Shown here in pieces: positions 7,566 to 14,959 of a stretch of DNA of 31,959 nt (within the stretch, counting starts at the first letter, position 1; each line of letters starts with the position of its first letter). The DNA lies in NCBI GenBank assembly GCA_045579305.1, contig JAZNLY010000045.1:1-31959 (forward strand). The letters run 5' to 3'. The DNA is from Fimenecus sp045579305 (GTDB lineage Bacteria > Bacillota > Clostridia > Oscillospirales > Acutalibacteraceae). Below the pieces are notes generated by a model, which did not search any database, was not told the origin of the DNA, and saw nothing but the letters and a program-made list of their open reading frames with translations. The position numbers and the translations under genes were made by a program.

Positions 7566-9527
7566 TTAAATGTCAAGATTTTGTACATACTTTGCATTTT
7601 TCTCAATAAATTCTCTACGAGGTTCAACCTTGTCACCCATAAGAATTGAGAATGTTTCATCTGCTTCCATAGCATCTTCAAGTGTTACTCGAAGCATTGT
7701 ACGAGTTGCAGGGTCCATAGTTGTTTCCCACAACTGTTCAGGGTCCATTTCACCAAGACCCTTATATCTCTGAACATCACAATTTTGTCCCATTTCTTCA
7801 AGGAAAGCATCTCGCTGTTCATCAGAGAAAGCATATTCGTGGCGTTTACCTTTACTTACTTTGAAAAGTGGTGGCTGTGCGATATAAATATATCCGCCAT
7901 CAATCAAATCTCTCATATATCTGAAGAAGAATGTGAGAAGAAGTGTTCTGATATGCTGCCCGTCGACGTCGGCATCGGCCATAATAACAATTTTATGGTA
8001 ACGAAGTTTTTCGATATTGAATTCTTCACCGATTCCTGTGCCAAGCGCTGTAACAACAGGAGTTAATTTGTCGTTACCGATAACTTTATCAATTCTTGCC
8101 TTCTCAACATTGAGCATTTTACCCCAAAGTGGAAGAATTGCCTGAATTCTGTTATCTCTGCCTTCTTTAGCAGAACCACCCGCAGAGTCACCTTCGACGA
8201 TGAAAATTTCTGTATTTTCAGGATTTTTATCAATACAATCTGCAAGTTTACCGGGAAGTGAGTTGCCTTCAAGTGCTGATTTTCTTCTTGCACTGTCTCT
8301 TGCTTTTCTTGCAGCTTCTCGTGCTCGGGATGCATCAAGTGCTTTATTGAAAATTGCCTTTGCAGCCTGTGGATTTTCTTCAAAATATGTCATAAGCTTT
8401 TCATACATCATCTTTGACACAATTGTCTGCATTTCTGTATTACCGAGCTTACCTTTTGTCTGTCCCTCAAATTCTGCTTCTGTAAGTTTTACACTGATAA
8501 CTGCTGTAAGACCTTCACGGACATCATCACCAGAAAGATTTTTGTCGTTGTCTTTTAAAAGTTTGAACTTTCTTCCGTATTCGTTGAATACTCTTGTAAG
8601 AGCAGTTTTAAAACCATTTTCGTGAGTACCACCATCAATAGTGCGTACACCATTAGCAAAACTTAAAATAATCTCATTATACCCATCGTTATATGAAATT
8701 GAAACTTCTGCACTTCTGTCACCATTTACTGTTGTAAAGTGCATAATATCATCAACAACAGGTGTAAGACCTCGACTTGTATTGATATAATCAACAAAAG
8801 ATTTGATACCACCTTCATAACAGAAGTTTTCTTCGATTATATTTTCTGGGTCACGCTTGTCTGTAAGAGTAATTGAAAGACCGGCATTCAGGAAAGCCTG
8901 TTCACGAAGTCTTCTTTGTAATACTTCATATTCATAAACAGTTGTTTCTGTAAAAATTTCAGGGTCTGCCTTAAACATAATAAATGTTCCTGTTTCGTCA
9001 GTATCTCCTACAATTTCAAGGTCACTTGCTATGTTACCACGTTCAAATCTCTGACGATGAATATGACCATTCTGGCTGACTTCAACCTGGAACCACTCTG
9101 AAAGAGCATTTACAACTGATGAACCAACACCATGAAGACCACCTGATACTTTATATCCGCTTCCACCGAATTTACCACCGGCATGAAGAACAGTCAAAAC
9201 AACAGTAACTGCAGGAAGTCCTTGTTGCTCATTGATACCAACAGGAATACCACGTCCGTTATCCCTTACTGTGATAATGTCATCAGGTAAAATTTCCACT
9301 TCAATATGTGAACAATAACCTGCCAGTGCTTCGTCAATTGAGTTATCAACTATTTCATAAACCAAGTGATGAAGTCCTTTTGGTCCTGTTGAACCGATAT
9401 ACATACCGGGACGTTTTCTTACTGCTTCAAGTCCTTCAAGAACCTGAATAGCAGAAGCGTCATAGGTCTCGGTTACAACCGTATCCATAACTTCTTCTTC
9501 AATTACTTTTTTAATCTGGTCGCTCAT
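7566..9527 (-). CDS. gyrB: DNA gyrase subunit B
   Basis: ATPase and TOPRIM subunit of DNA gyrase, 653 aa. GHKL ATP site: EIVDNSIDEAL (catalytic E58, N62), DNGRGIP (89-95) and GGLHGVGSS (129-137). QTKGKLGN (356-363) carries the transducer lysine that contacts the gamma-phosphate. TOPRIM motifs EGDSAGGSA (445-453) and DADVDG (518-523) bind magnesium, and the RYKGLGEMDPEQLWETTMDP block is near the C-terminus. There is no large insertion of the proteobacterial kind. The start MSDQ is preceded by GGAGG-like sequence. It lies between remB and gyrA, as in Bacillus-type origin regions. Confidence 0.98.
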   Translation of the reverse strand: MSDQIKKVIEEEVMDTVVTETYDASAIQVLEGLEAVRKRPGMYIGSTGPKGLHHLVYEIVDNSIDEALAGYCSHIEVEILPDDIITVRDNGRGIPVGINEQQGLPAVTVVLTVLHAGGKFGGSGYKVSGGLHGVGSSVVNALSEWFQVEVSQNGHIHRQRFERGNIASDLEIVGDTDETGTFIMFKADPEIFTETTVYEYEVLQRRLREQAFLNAGLSITLTDKRDPENIIEENFCYEGGIKSFVDYINTSRGLTPVVDDIMHFTTVNGDRSAEVSISYNDGYNEIILSFANGVRTIDGGTHENGFKTALTRVFNEYGRKFKLLKDNDKNLSGDDVREGLTAVISVKLTEAEFEGQTKGKLGNTEMQTIVSKMMYEKLMTYFEENPQAAKAIFNKALDASRAREAARKARDSARRKSALEGNSLPGKLADCIDKNPENTEIFIVEGDSAGGSAKEGRDNRIQAILPLWGKMLNVEKARIDKVIGNDKLTPVVTALGTGIGEEFNIEKLRYHKIVIMADADVDGQHIRTLLLTFFFRYMRDLIDGGYIYIAQPPLFKVSKGKRHEYAFSDEQRDAFLEEMGQNCDVQRYKGLGEMDPEQLWETTMDPATRTMLRVTLEDAMEADETFSILMGDKVEPRREFIEKNAKYVQNLDI

Positions 9528-9555
9528 TTTTTTCCTCCGTCAAAAATTTGACTTT

Positions 9556-9804
9556 TTATCTTATTCTTTTAAAAATTGTTGATGTGTTAAGTGGTGATAT
9601 GTAAATCTTTTTTTCTTCATTTTCAGATGTTACTATAAATGATTTTGGTAATTCCTCAAAAGAAACCGTTATACATTCACCATTTTTTTCTGCTGTATTA
9701 ATATATTCTCTTGTGGCTTTACTGACAGTTGTATTATCAAGGTCAAATATTCCTAAAATATTTTTTTCTTTTATTAATACTTCTGTTCCAATATTAAAAT
9801 ACAT
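9556..9804 (-). CDS. remB: RemB-like DUF370 protein (YaaB family)
   Basis: Small 82-aa DUF370 protein. The N-terminus MYFNIGTEVLIKEKNILGIFDLDNTT-like matches the family start, in which a conserved I-x-I/L-G-x-x-x-x-V leads into IFDLDTTT. The Bacillus subtilis member at the same position, between recF and gyrB, is RemB (YaaB), which works with the DNA-binding regulator RemA in control of biofilm matrix and osmoprotection genes. Here the start overlaps the recF stop by 1 bp (TGATG), suggesting coupled translation, and gyrB begins 28 bp later. The family call is firm; the regulatory role in this organism is inferred from position and homology. Confidence 0.88.
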   Translation of the reverse strand: MYFNIGTEVLIKEKNILGIFDLDNTTVSKATREYINTAEKNGECITVSFEELPKSFIVTSENEEKKIYISPLNTSTIFKRIR

Positions 9805-10898
9805 CAGTCTATCGCTTTTCCTTTTTCTATTTTTATTACTTTTCCTGCACAGAGTTTTAATCCCGTTTCTTTTTCACAACAAGTAATAAAAACTTGTTTT
9901 CCCGTCATTTTATTAAGAATATAATTTTGTCGTGTACTATCAAGCTCACTCATTACATCATCTAATAAAATAATGGGATATTCATCTTTTAAATTTTTTA
10001 TAATCTCTGCTTCACCAAGTTTAAGTGCAAGTGATGCACTTCTCTGTTGTCCTTGTGAACCATATTTTCTTGCAGAAATACAATTTATAAGAATTTCAAT
10101 ATCATCTCTGTGTGGACCGCTTGTTGTATTTTTTAAATATAAATCATTCGGTCTGTTTTTTTTCATCTTTTCAAAATATATTCTTGCAATACTTTCCTTT
10201 TCTTCACCCTCATAGGGAACATTACTTAAATATTTTATTGAAAGTTCTTCTTTTTCGCCCGAAATTCCTCTATAAATTTCTGTTGCTTCATTTTGAAGTT
10301 TCTTTATATATTCAATTCTGTCTTTTATTATCTCTGCACCTGAAAATGCAATTTTTTCATCCCAGATATCAAGAGTATCTAATAATGATGGATTTTCTGC
10401 TGCATTTTTTAGTAATGCATTTTTTTGCTTAATAAGATGATTGAAATACATAAGCTTTTTTGCATACATATTGTCAATCTGACTTATTGCTGTATCAATG
10501 AATTTTCTTCTGTTTAATGGTCCATCCTTTATAAGTGACAAATGAACAGGTGAAAATACAACACTATAATATTTTCCGATAAGTTCACGAGGCGAAGACA
10601 AATTTACTCCATTAAAACTCGCCATTCTTTTCTTTTCAATAAAAACAGAAGCCTTATTTTCCCTTACTTCAGTTTCATATTCAATTGAAATTTTAGAATT
10701 ATCTTCATTAAACTGAACAAGTTCGTTGTCCTTTGAATTTCTGAAACTTTTGCATCCTGTAAAAAGCCAGATAGCTTCCAGAAGATTTGTTTTTCCTTGT
10801 CCATTCTGACCATATATTACATTTATTTCATTATCAGGTTCAATTTCCATAAATTCTATATTCCGGAAATTTTCAATCTTTATCTTTTTTATATGCAT
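9804..10898 (-). CDS. recF: DNA replication and repair protein RecF
   Basis: SMC-like ATPase that helps load RecA at single-strand gaps, acting with RecO and RecR. The protein is 364 aa, normal for RecF. Seen: Walker A GQNGQGKT (30-37) after IENFRNI, the ABC signature-like GSQGQQRSASLALKL, and Walker B PIILLDDVMSELD near residue 310-320. The region between is long and helical, as in the RecF arm. The start overlaps the stop of the upstream S4-domain gene by 1 bp (TAATG), and the stop overlaps remB by 1 bp, so yaaA-recF-remB is a coupled translation unit. Confidence 0.98.
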   Translation of the reverse strand: MHIKKIKIENFRNIEFMEIEPDNEINVIYGQNGQGKTNLLEAIWLFTGCKSFRNSKDNELVQFNEDNSKISIEYETEVRENKASVFIEKKRMASFNGVNLSSPRELIGKYYSVVFSPVHLSLIKDGPLNRRKFIDTAISQIDNMYAKKLMYFNHLIKQKNALLKNAAENPSLLDTLDIWDEKIAFSGAEIIKDRIEYIKKLQNEATEIYRGISGEKEELSIKYLSNVPYEGEEKESIARIYFEKMKKNRPNDLYLKNTTSGPHRDDIEILINCISARKYGSQGQQRSASLALKLGEAEIIKNLKDEYPIILLDDVMSELDSTRQNYILNKMTGKQVFITCCEKETGLKLCAGKVIKIEKGKAID

Positions 10899-11140
10899 TA
10901 AAAAACCTCATAAATAATCTTGTCAAATTCTACAATATCTCCGGGTTTTATTTTTTTACCTCTTGCAGTGCATATTTCATCATTAACCTTTACTTCACCT
11001 TCCTGAATAACTATCTTTGCATGTCCACCTGTCATAACAGCATTACAAAGCTTCAGAAGAGAATCAAGTCTGATAAAATCACTATTTATTTCGATTTTTT
11101 TTCTTTCTTTTTTCTTTACATGAGCAGATATTTTTTTCAT
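10898..11140 (-). CDS. yaaA: S4-domain RNA-binding protein YaaA
   Basis: 80-aa protein with an S4-like RNA-binding fold: IRLDSLLKLCNAVMTGGHAK (about 23-42), then KVNDEICTARGKKIKPGD (51-68). These match the YaaA/RlbA family found between dnaN and recF in most Firmicutes. The N-terminal 20 residues are Lys-rich (KKKERKKIE), which fits nucleic-acid binding. dnaN ends 4 bp upstream and recF begins on the stop codon. A role in ribosome assembly or RNA binding has been proposed for the family; nothing in the sequence settles it. Confidence 0.92.
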   Translation of the reverse strand: MKKISAHVKKKERKKIEINSDFIRLDSLLKLCNAVMTGGHAKIVIQEGEVKVNDEICTARGKKIKPGDIVEFDKIIYEVF

Positions 11141-11144
11141 TTTT

Positions 11145-12266
11145 TTAGTTCATCCTTACAGGTAATACCATAAATAAGAAATTTCTTTCGTAAATGAGGG
11201 AACTATCGTCATCAGGTACAATAATAATAGGAGAAACAGCACCATTAAGACGAAGAGTAATTATATCTGTATCACAAACCTTAAGCGCATCTAACAAATA
11301 TTTATTATTAAATCCAATCTCAACTCTTTCACCTTGAATATCTGCAAGAATTCTGTCATTTGCAGTACCAAGAGCTGTTGTACTTGAAATTCTTATTGAT
11401 TCATTATCAAAAATACATCTGATATAACTCTTTATTCTTTCAGTAATAATAAGAGATGTTCTTTCAATACTGCTGATAATTTTTCTTGTATTTACCTGTA
11501 CTTCTGTTTTTGCTGTTGTTGGAATAGCACTCTTATAGCTTAAAAATTCACCTTCTAAAAGACGTGAAACAATAGTATAAGCACCACATTCAAACATAAT
11601 ATGACGAGATGCAACTATCATAGATACAGTTTCATCACCATCACCTGCAAGTTTCATAATTTCATTAAGTGTTTTCTTTGGAATAATGAAATTCTTTTCT
11701 TCTCCGGAATAATCTATTTTTTCATTTCTGATAGCTAATTTATATCCATCAACTGCAACAAGACGGATATTACCAGGTACAACCTCAAACTTTACACCTG
11801 TATGTACAATCTTTGCTCCATTGTCAGCAGTAGCAAAAATAGTCTTTTTAATCATATCCTTTATGATTTCTCCTTTAATAACAATAGGAAACCCACCGGA
11901 AACTGTTGGAAGCTCAGGATATTCTTCTTCAGAAAAACCTGTAATTGAAAATTCTGAGTCTCCACTCTTTATTTTACAGATAAGTCTTTCATCACATTCA
12001 ATAGTAACGTGTTCATCAGGAACATTTCTTAAAATGTCACAAAGAATCTTAGCATTTAATATAATGCTTCCTTTCTGTTCAACTCTTCCTAATACAGAAG
12101 TAATAATTCCCATTTCAAGGTCATAACCAGTAAGAGTAATACAATCATTTTCTGCTTTTATTAAAATTCCTTCGATTGTTGGAAGATTTGTAGACTTCGA
12201 TGATGTTGCTCTCTGAACATTCATGCAAGCCTCACTTAAAATTTGTGAAGAACATGTAAATCTCAT
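11145..12266 (-). CDS. dnaN: DNA polymerase III beta sliding clamp
   Basis: 373-aa processivity clamp that encircles DNA and tethers polymerase and other partners. It follows the three-domain beta-clamp plan: starts MRFTCSSQILSEACMNVQRA, has EGILIKAENDCITLTGYDLEMGI in domain 1 and GVKFEVVPGNIRLVAVDGYKLA in domain 2, and ends VLPVRMN, equivalent to the M-P-x-R-L terminus that forms part of the partner-binding pocket. A ribosome-binding site AAAAGGAGAAG precedes the start. Its own promoter is visible in the dnaA-dnaN spacer (12302-12330), so it can be transcribed separately from dnaA. Confidence 0.98.
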   Translation of the reverse strand: MRFTCSSQILSEACMNVQRATSSKSTNLPTIEGILIKAENDCITLTGYDLEMGIITSVLGRVEQKGSIILNAKILCDILRNVPDEHVTIECDERLICKIKSGDSEFSITGFSEEEYPELPTVSGGFPIVIKGEIIKDMIKKTIFATADNGAKIVHTGVKFEVVPGNIRLVAVDGYKLAIRNEKIDYSGEEKNFIIPKKTLNEIMKLAGDGDETVSMIVASRHIMFECGAYTIVSRLLEGEFLSYKSAIPTTAKTEVQVNTRKIISSIERTSLIITERIKSYIRCIFDNESIRISSTTALGTANDRILADIQGERVEIGFNNKYLLDALKVCDTDIITLRLNGAVSPIIIVPDDDSSLIYERNFLFMVLPVRMN

Positions 12267-12301
12267 TTTTTCTTCTCCTTTTTATAAAATAAAGATATAA
12301 A

Positions 12302-12330
12302 AGTATAGTATTAGTAGTAGGGGCTGTCTA
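12302..12330 (-). promoter_or_regulatory. dnaN promoter (sigma-A type)
   Basis: On the minus strand: -35 TAGACA (12325-12330), 17-bp spacer, -10 TATACT (12302-12307). Each box has one mismatch to consensus. Predicted transcription start is about 12295, leaving a leader of roughly 30 nt before the dnaN ATG at 12266, with AGGAG inside it. A candidate DnaA box (TGTTGAAAG, 12334-12342) abuts the -35 element, which would allow DnaA to control dnaN. Confidence 0.7.
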
Positions 12331-12333
12331 AAC

Positions 12334-12478
12334 TGTTGAAAGCTTAGCAGATGGTTTAAAAATAAAGAAAAAACAACAAAATTTTATATATGAAAACTTT
12401 ACGATTCATTGTTTAATAAAAAGATAAAATTTAACTTGTTCAAATCTTTATTGTTGAAAACTCAAAAACTGTCGAAAT
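12334..12478 (-). promoter_or_regulatory. Cluster of candidate variant DnaA boxes in the dnaA-dnaN spacer
   Basis: The 213-bp spacer has no TTATCCACA. On the minus strand it carries three similar 9-mers in one orientation: CTTTCAACA (12334-12342), TTTTCAACA (12452-12460) and ATTTCGACA (12470-12478), the last two 18 bp apart. A further TTTTCAACA lies in the dnaA-rpmH spacer at 14099-14107. TTTTCAACA differs from the DnaA-box consensus TTWTNCACA at one position, the cytosine at position 6. The remaining spacer is AT-rich. Binding is inferred, not shown. Confidence 0.45.
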
Positions 12479-12479
12479 C

Positions 12480-13793
12480 TTAGTCATTAATATTCTTAAT
12501 TATATCGTTGATAAGATTTTTATATTTTGAATCAGATGCCATTTTTTGTTGTACATTTTTTAATGAACTGTTTACAGTAGAGTGATTTCTTCCAAAAACT
12601 TTACCTACTTCTTCCTGAGAAAGATTTGTAATTTCTCTTATTATGTACATGGCAGCCTGTCTTGCACTGTTAATATTAGAATCTCGTTTTTCACTCTTTA
12701 TTTGTTCGGCAGTAACACCAAAAGTAAATGAAACCTTTTCAATAATATTATCAATAACAACACCAACAGGTTGGCTTGTAATGAGAATGTCTTTTAGAAT
12801 TTCTTTTGCAATATCAATTGTTGGTGTAACATCATTAAATGAGCAATAAGCGTAAATATTTTTTACTGCAGAACCCATCTGACGAACATTACTTTTAATA
12901 TTTTCAGCAATAAATTCACTAACACCATTCGGTAATTCAAATCTTAAATAATTTGCTTTATCTTTTATAATTGCAATTCTTGTTTCAAAATCAGGTGGCT
13001 GAATATCACAAAGAAGACCACTTTCAAATCTTGTTTTAAGTCTGTCCTCAATTTTTGGAATTGCACTTGGTGGTTTATCAGATGTAAGAACAATTTGTTT
13101 ACCGGCTTTGATAAAAGCATCAAAAGTATGAAAAATTTCCTCTTCTGTTTGAGCTTTACCGGCAATAAATTGAATATCATCAATAAGTAAAGCATCACAT
13201 GACCTGTATTTAATATGAAAATCGTAAGTTGTTTTTGTCTGTAAGGCAAAATAAAGGTCATTCATAAGATTTTCACTTGTTGTATAAACAATGTTTGCAT
13301 CTGGATTTTTGCTTTTGATTTTTTCAATAATAGCATTAAGAAGGTGGGTTTTTCCAAGTCCGGAGTTACCATAAATGAAAAGAGGATTAAAAACTGAACC
13401 TGGATTTTCTGCAACTCTTAATGAAGCAGTATAAGCAAATTTATTTGAAGGACCTACAACAAAATTATTAAAAGTAAGCTTTGCATTTTCTACAACAGCG
13501 GTTGAAGAATCATTCAGAGCTATATCTTCGTTTTTTTCTTTAGGAATGTTTTCAAATGGAATAAGTTCAATTTCAACATTAAATCCCATAATATTGAAAA
13601 ATGCTTCTTCAAGTAAATTTTTATACTTAGATAATATTAATTCAATTTTAAATCCCGGAGCAGCAATTATAACACGTTCAGCTTCAAGTTTAATTAATTT
13701 TAATGGTTCTATCCACATATTGAAAGCAATATTGTTTGTGTTTTTACGACAATAATCAAGGATAGCATCCCAAAATTCTGAATAAGAATTCAT
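12480..13793 (-). CDS. dnaA: Chromosomal replication initiator protein DnaA
   Basis: AAA+ initiator that binds origin boxes and melts DNA; 437 aa. Domain I is residues 1-85, followed by a short linker. The AAA+ core has Walker A GNSGLGKT (142-149) and Walker B LLIDD (202-206), with a sensor 2 region NVRQMGSAVKNI where most bacteria have NVRELEGAL. Domain IV begins near residue 345 and has INSARQAAMYIIREITNLS. Its DNA-recognition signature reads VFG-RNHSTV (R402-V407) where the common form is FGGRDHTTV, so one Gly is missing, Asp is Asn and Thr is Ser. The ribosome-binding site AAGGAAA lies 9 bp before the ATG. No convincing dnaA promoter was found upstream. Identity is certain; the changed signature may alter box preference. 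Confidence 0.98.
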   Translation of the reverse strand: MNSYSEFWDAILDYCRKNTNNIAFNMWIEPLKLIKLEAERVIIAAPGFKIELILSKYKNLLEEAFFNIMGFNVEIELIPFENIPKEKNEDIALNDSSTAVVENAKLTFNNFVVGPSNKFAYTASLRVAENPGSVFNPLFIYGNSGLGKTHLLNAIIEKIKSKNPDANIVYTTSENLMNDLYFALQTKTTYDFHIKYRSCDALLIDDIQFIAGKAQTEEEIFHTFDAFIKAGKQIVLTSDKPPSAIPKIEDRLKTRFESGLLCDIQPPDFETRIAIIKDKANYLRFELPNGVSEFIAENIKSNVRQMGSAVKNIYAYCSFNDVTPTIDIAKEILKDILITSQPVGVVIDNIIEKVSFTFGVTAEQIKSEKRDSNINSARQAAMYIIREITNLSQEEVGKVFGRNHSTVNSSLKNVQQKMASDSKYKNLINDIIKNIND

Positions 13794-14127
13794 TAATATA
13801 TTTCCTTTCTGAAAAGAGTAATAAAAATATCAATATACTCTGTTTTAAACAAAAACGGCTTTATTTAGTTGTTTATGTGCTTATAGGTATAGAGACACAT
13901 TTTCATACATAACACATTTTAACACACTTTTTAGAAGAATTCAATGAAAAATTTAATATTTATATTAATTTATATAATATAATACAGGCGCAAAAAAATA
14001 AGAGGAAAAAAATAAAAAAATTAATTTTAGATGAAAATTTGAGAAATAACACAATATGTAGTAAAAAAATAAAGGATAAATAAATTAAAAACAAAATATG
14101 TTGAAAAAATAATAAAATTTTTATTAG
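13794..14127. other. Probable replication origin spacer (oriC, dnaA-rpmH)
   Basis: This gene-free region is where transcription and gene orientation diverge: everything to its left is on the minus strand and everything to its right on the plus strand. It is extremely AT-rich, with an uninterrupted 38-bp A/T run at 13947-13984, a plausible unwinding element, followed by A-rich stretches to 14120. Box-like motifs are weak: TTTAACACA (13918-13926, one mismatch to TTWTNCACA), a repeated ACACATTTT (13895-13903 and 13912-13920), and TTTTCAACA on the minus strand at 14099-14107. In Bacillus subtilis the origin is split around dnaA; the dnaA-dnaN spacer may be the second part here. Confidence 0.7.
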
Positions 14128-14156
14128 TTGACAAGTTGACAAAATTCTTATATAAT
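14128..14156 (+). promoter_or_regulatory. rpmH promoter (consensus sigma-A)
   Basis: -35 TTGACA at 14128-14133, 17-bp spacer, -10 TATAAT at 14151-14156: a full consensus match. A second TTGACA at 14136-14141 forms an 8-bp tandem repeat (AGTTGACA twice), but its 9-bp distance to the -10 makes it useless as a -35. Transcription should begin near 14163 and drive rpmH-rnpA-yidD-yidC-jag. Confidence 0.9.
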
Positions 14157-14215
14157 GGCTACTCGCAGATATTATTACAATGTGTGACTAAATTTTATGA
14201 AACGGAGGAGTAATA

Positions 14216-14350
14216 ATGAAAAGAACTTATCAGCCAAAAAAACGTCATCGCAAGATGGAACACGGCTTCCGTAAGAGAATGTCTGACAGAAACGGCAGAA
14301 AGGTACTTGCTCGTAGAAGAGCTAAGGGCAGAAAGCAGTTGACATATTAA
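14216..14350 (+). CDS. rpmH: 50S ribosomal protein L34
   Basis: 44-aa basic ribosomal protein. The reading frame from ATG at 14216 gives the L34 pattern MKRTYQPKKRHRKMEHGFRKR, then RNGRKVLARRRAKGRKQLTY-like to a TAA at 14350. Length and the MKRT(Y/F)QP start are diagnostic. A strong ribosome-binding site CGGAGGAG lies 5 bp before the start, and the consensus promoter is about 60 bp upstream. It is first in the rightward origin operon, as in almost all bacteria. Confidence 0.98.
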   Translation: MKRTYQPKKRHRKMEHGFRKRMSDRNGRKVLARRRAKGRKQLTY

Positions 14351-14371
14351 TTTGTCAATTGGGATAGAAAA

Positions 14372-14722
14372 TTGAAACAGACAGTAATGATTAAAAGTAA
14401 CTGTGATTTTCGCAGAATTTACGGCAAAGGAAAATCATTTCAAGCTCCTGCACTGGTTTCTTATGTGATGAAAAACCGTGCGGGTATTTGTCGTATAGGA
14501 ATAACAACATCAAAAAAGATAGGAAATGCTGTTGAAAGAAACAGGTCAAGACGTGTTATTAAGGCAGCATACAGTATGATAGAAGATAAAATTTGCGGAG
14601 ATTATGATTTTGTTTTTGTAGCAAGGTCAAAAACAAAATATGTGAAGAGTACACAATTAGCTATACTTATGCAATCACAATTGCAACAGGCAGGAGTTAT
14701 AAATGAAAAGACTGATGATTAA
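14372..14722 (+). CDS. rnpA: Ribonuclease P protein component
   Basis: Protein cofactor of RNase P, which removes tRNA 5' leaders. 116 aa from a TTG start at 14372. TTG is preferred over the in-frame ATG at 14387 because the resulting MKQTVMIKSNCDFRRIYGKGKS aligns with the conserved family start (K-x-x-x-F-x-x-x-Y-x-x-G-K-S), although the ribosome-binding site GGGAT is weak. The RNR signature is ERNRSRR (55-61), preceded by GITTSKKIGNAV. Its 3' end overlaps yidD by 20 bp. Confidence 0.95.
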   Translation: MKQTVMIKSNCDFRRIYGKGKSFQAPALVSYVMKNRAGICRIGITTSKKIGNAVERNRSRRVIKAAYSMIEDKICGDYDFVFVARSKTKYVKSTQLAILMQSQLQQAGVINEKTDD

Positions 14723-14930
14723 AACAATCAGATTTTATCAGAGAAAAATATCTCCCTTATTTGGCCCGCGCTGTCGTTATTATCCCACCTGCTCACAATA
14801 TGCAGTTGAAGCAGTTGAAAGATTTGGAGCGATTAAAGGCTCCATTCTTACTGTATTAAGACTTTTACGGTGTAATCCACTTTTTCCGGGAGGATATGAC
14901 CCGGTTCCGGAAAAAAAAAAGAAAGACTAA
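14703..14930 (+). CDS. yidD: Membrane protein insertion efficiency factor YidD
   Basis: 75-aa YidD family protein that assists YidC-dependent insertion at the inner face of the membrane. Diagnostic block RCRYYPTCSQYAVEAVERFG (about 23-42) and CNPLFPGGYDPVP (57-69), followed by a lysine tail. An N-terminal amphipathic, basic helix precedes the Cys-rich block. The start lies inside the 3' end of rnpA, and yidC follows after 29 bp, the standard rnpA-yidD-yidC order. Confidence 0.97.
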   Translation: MKRLMIKTIRFYQRKISPLFGPRCRYYPTCSQYAVEAVERFGAIKGSILTVLRLLRCNPLFPGGYDPVPEKKKKD

Positions 14931-14959
14931 AAAGAGTCCCTTAATTTTTGGAGGACAAA

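Noticed and set aside
13960..14142. A 60-codon minus-strand frame rich in Phe, Leu and Ile
   Set aside because: It arises from A/T-rich origin DNA, overlaps the rpmH promoter and has no ribosome-binding site.
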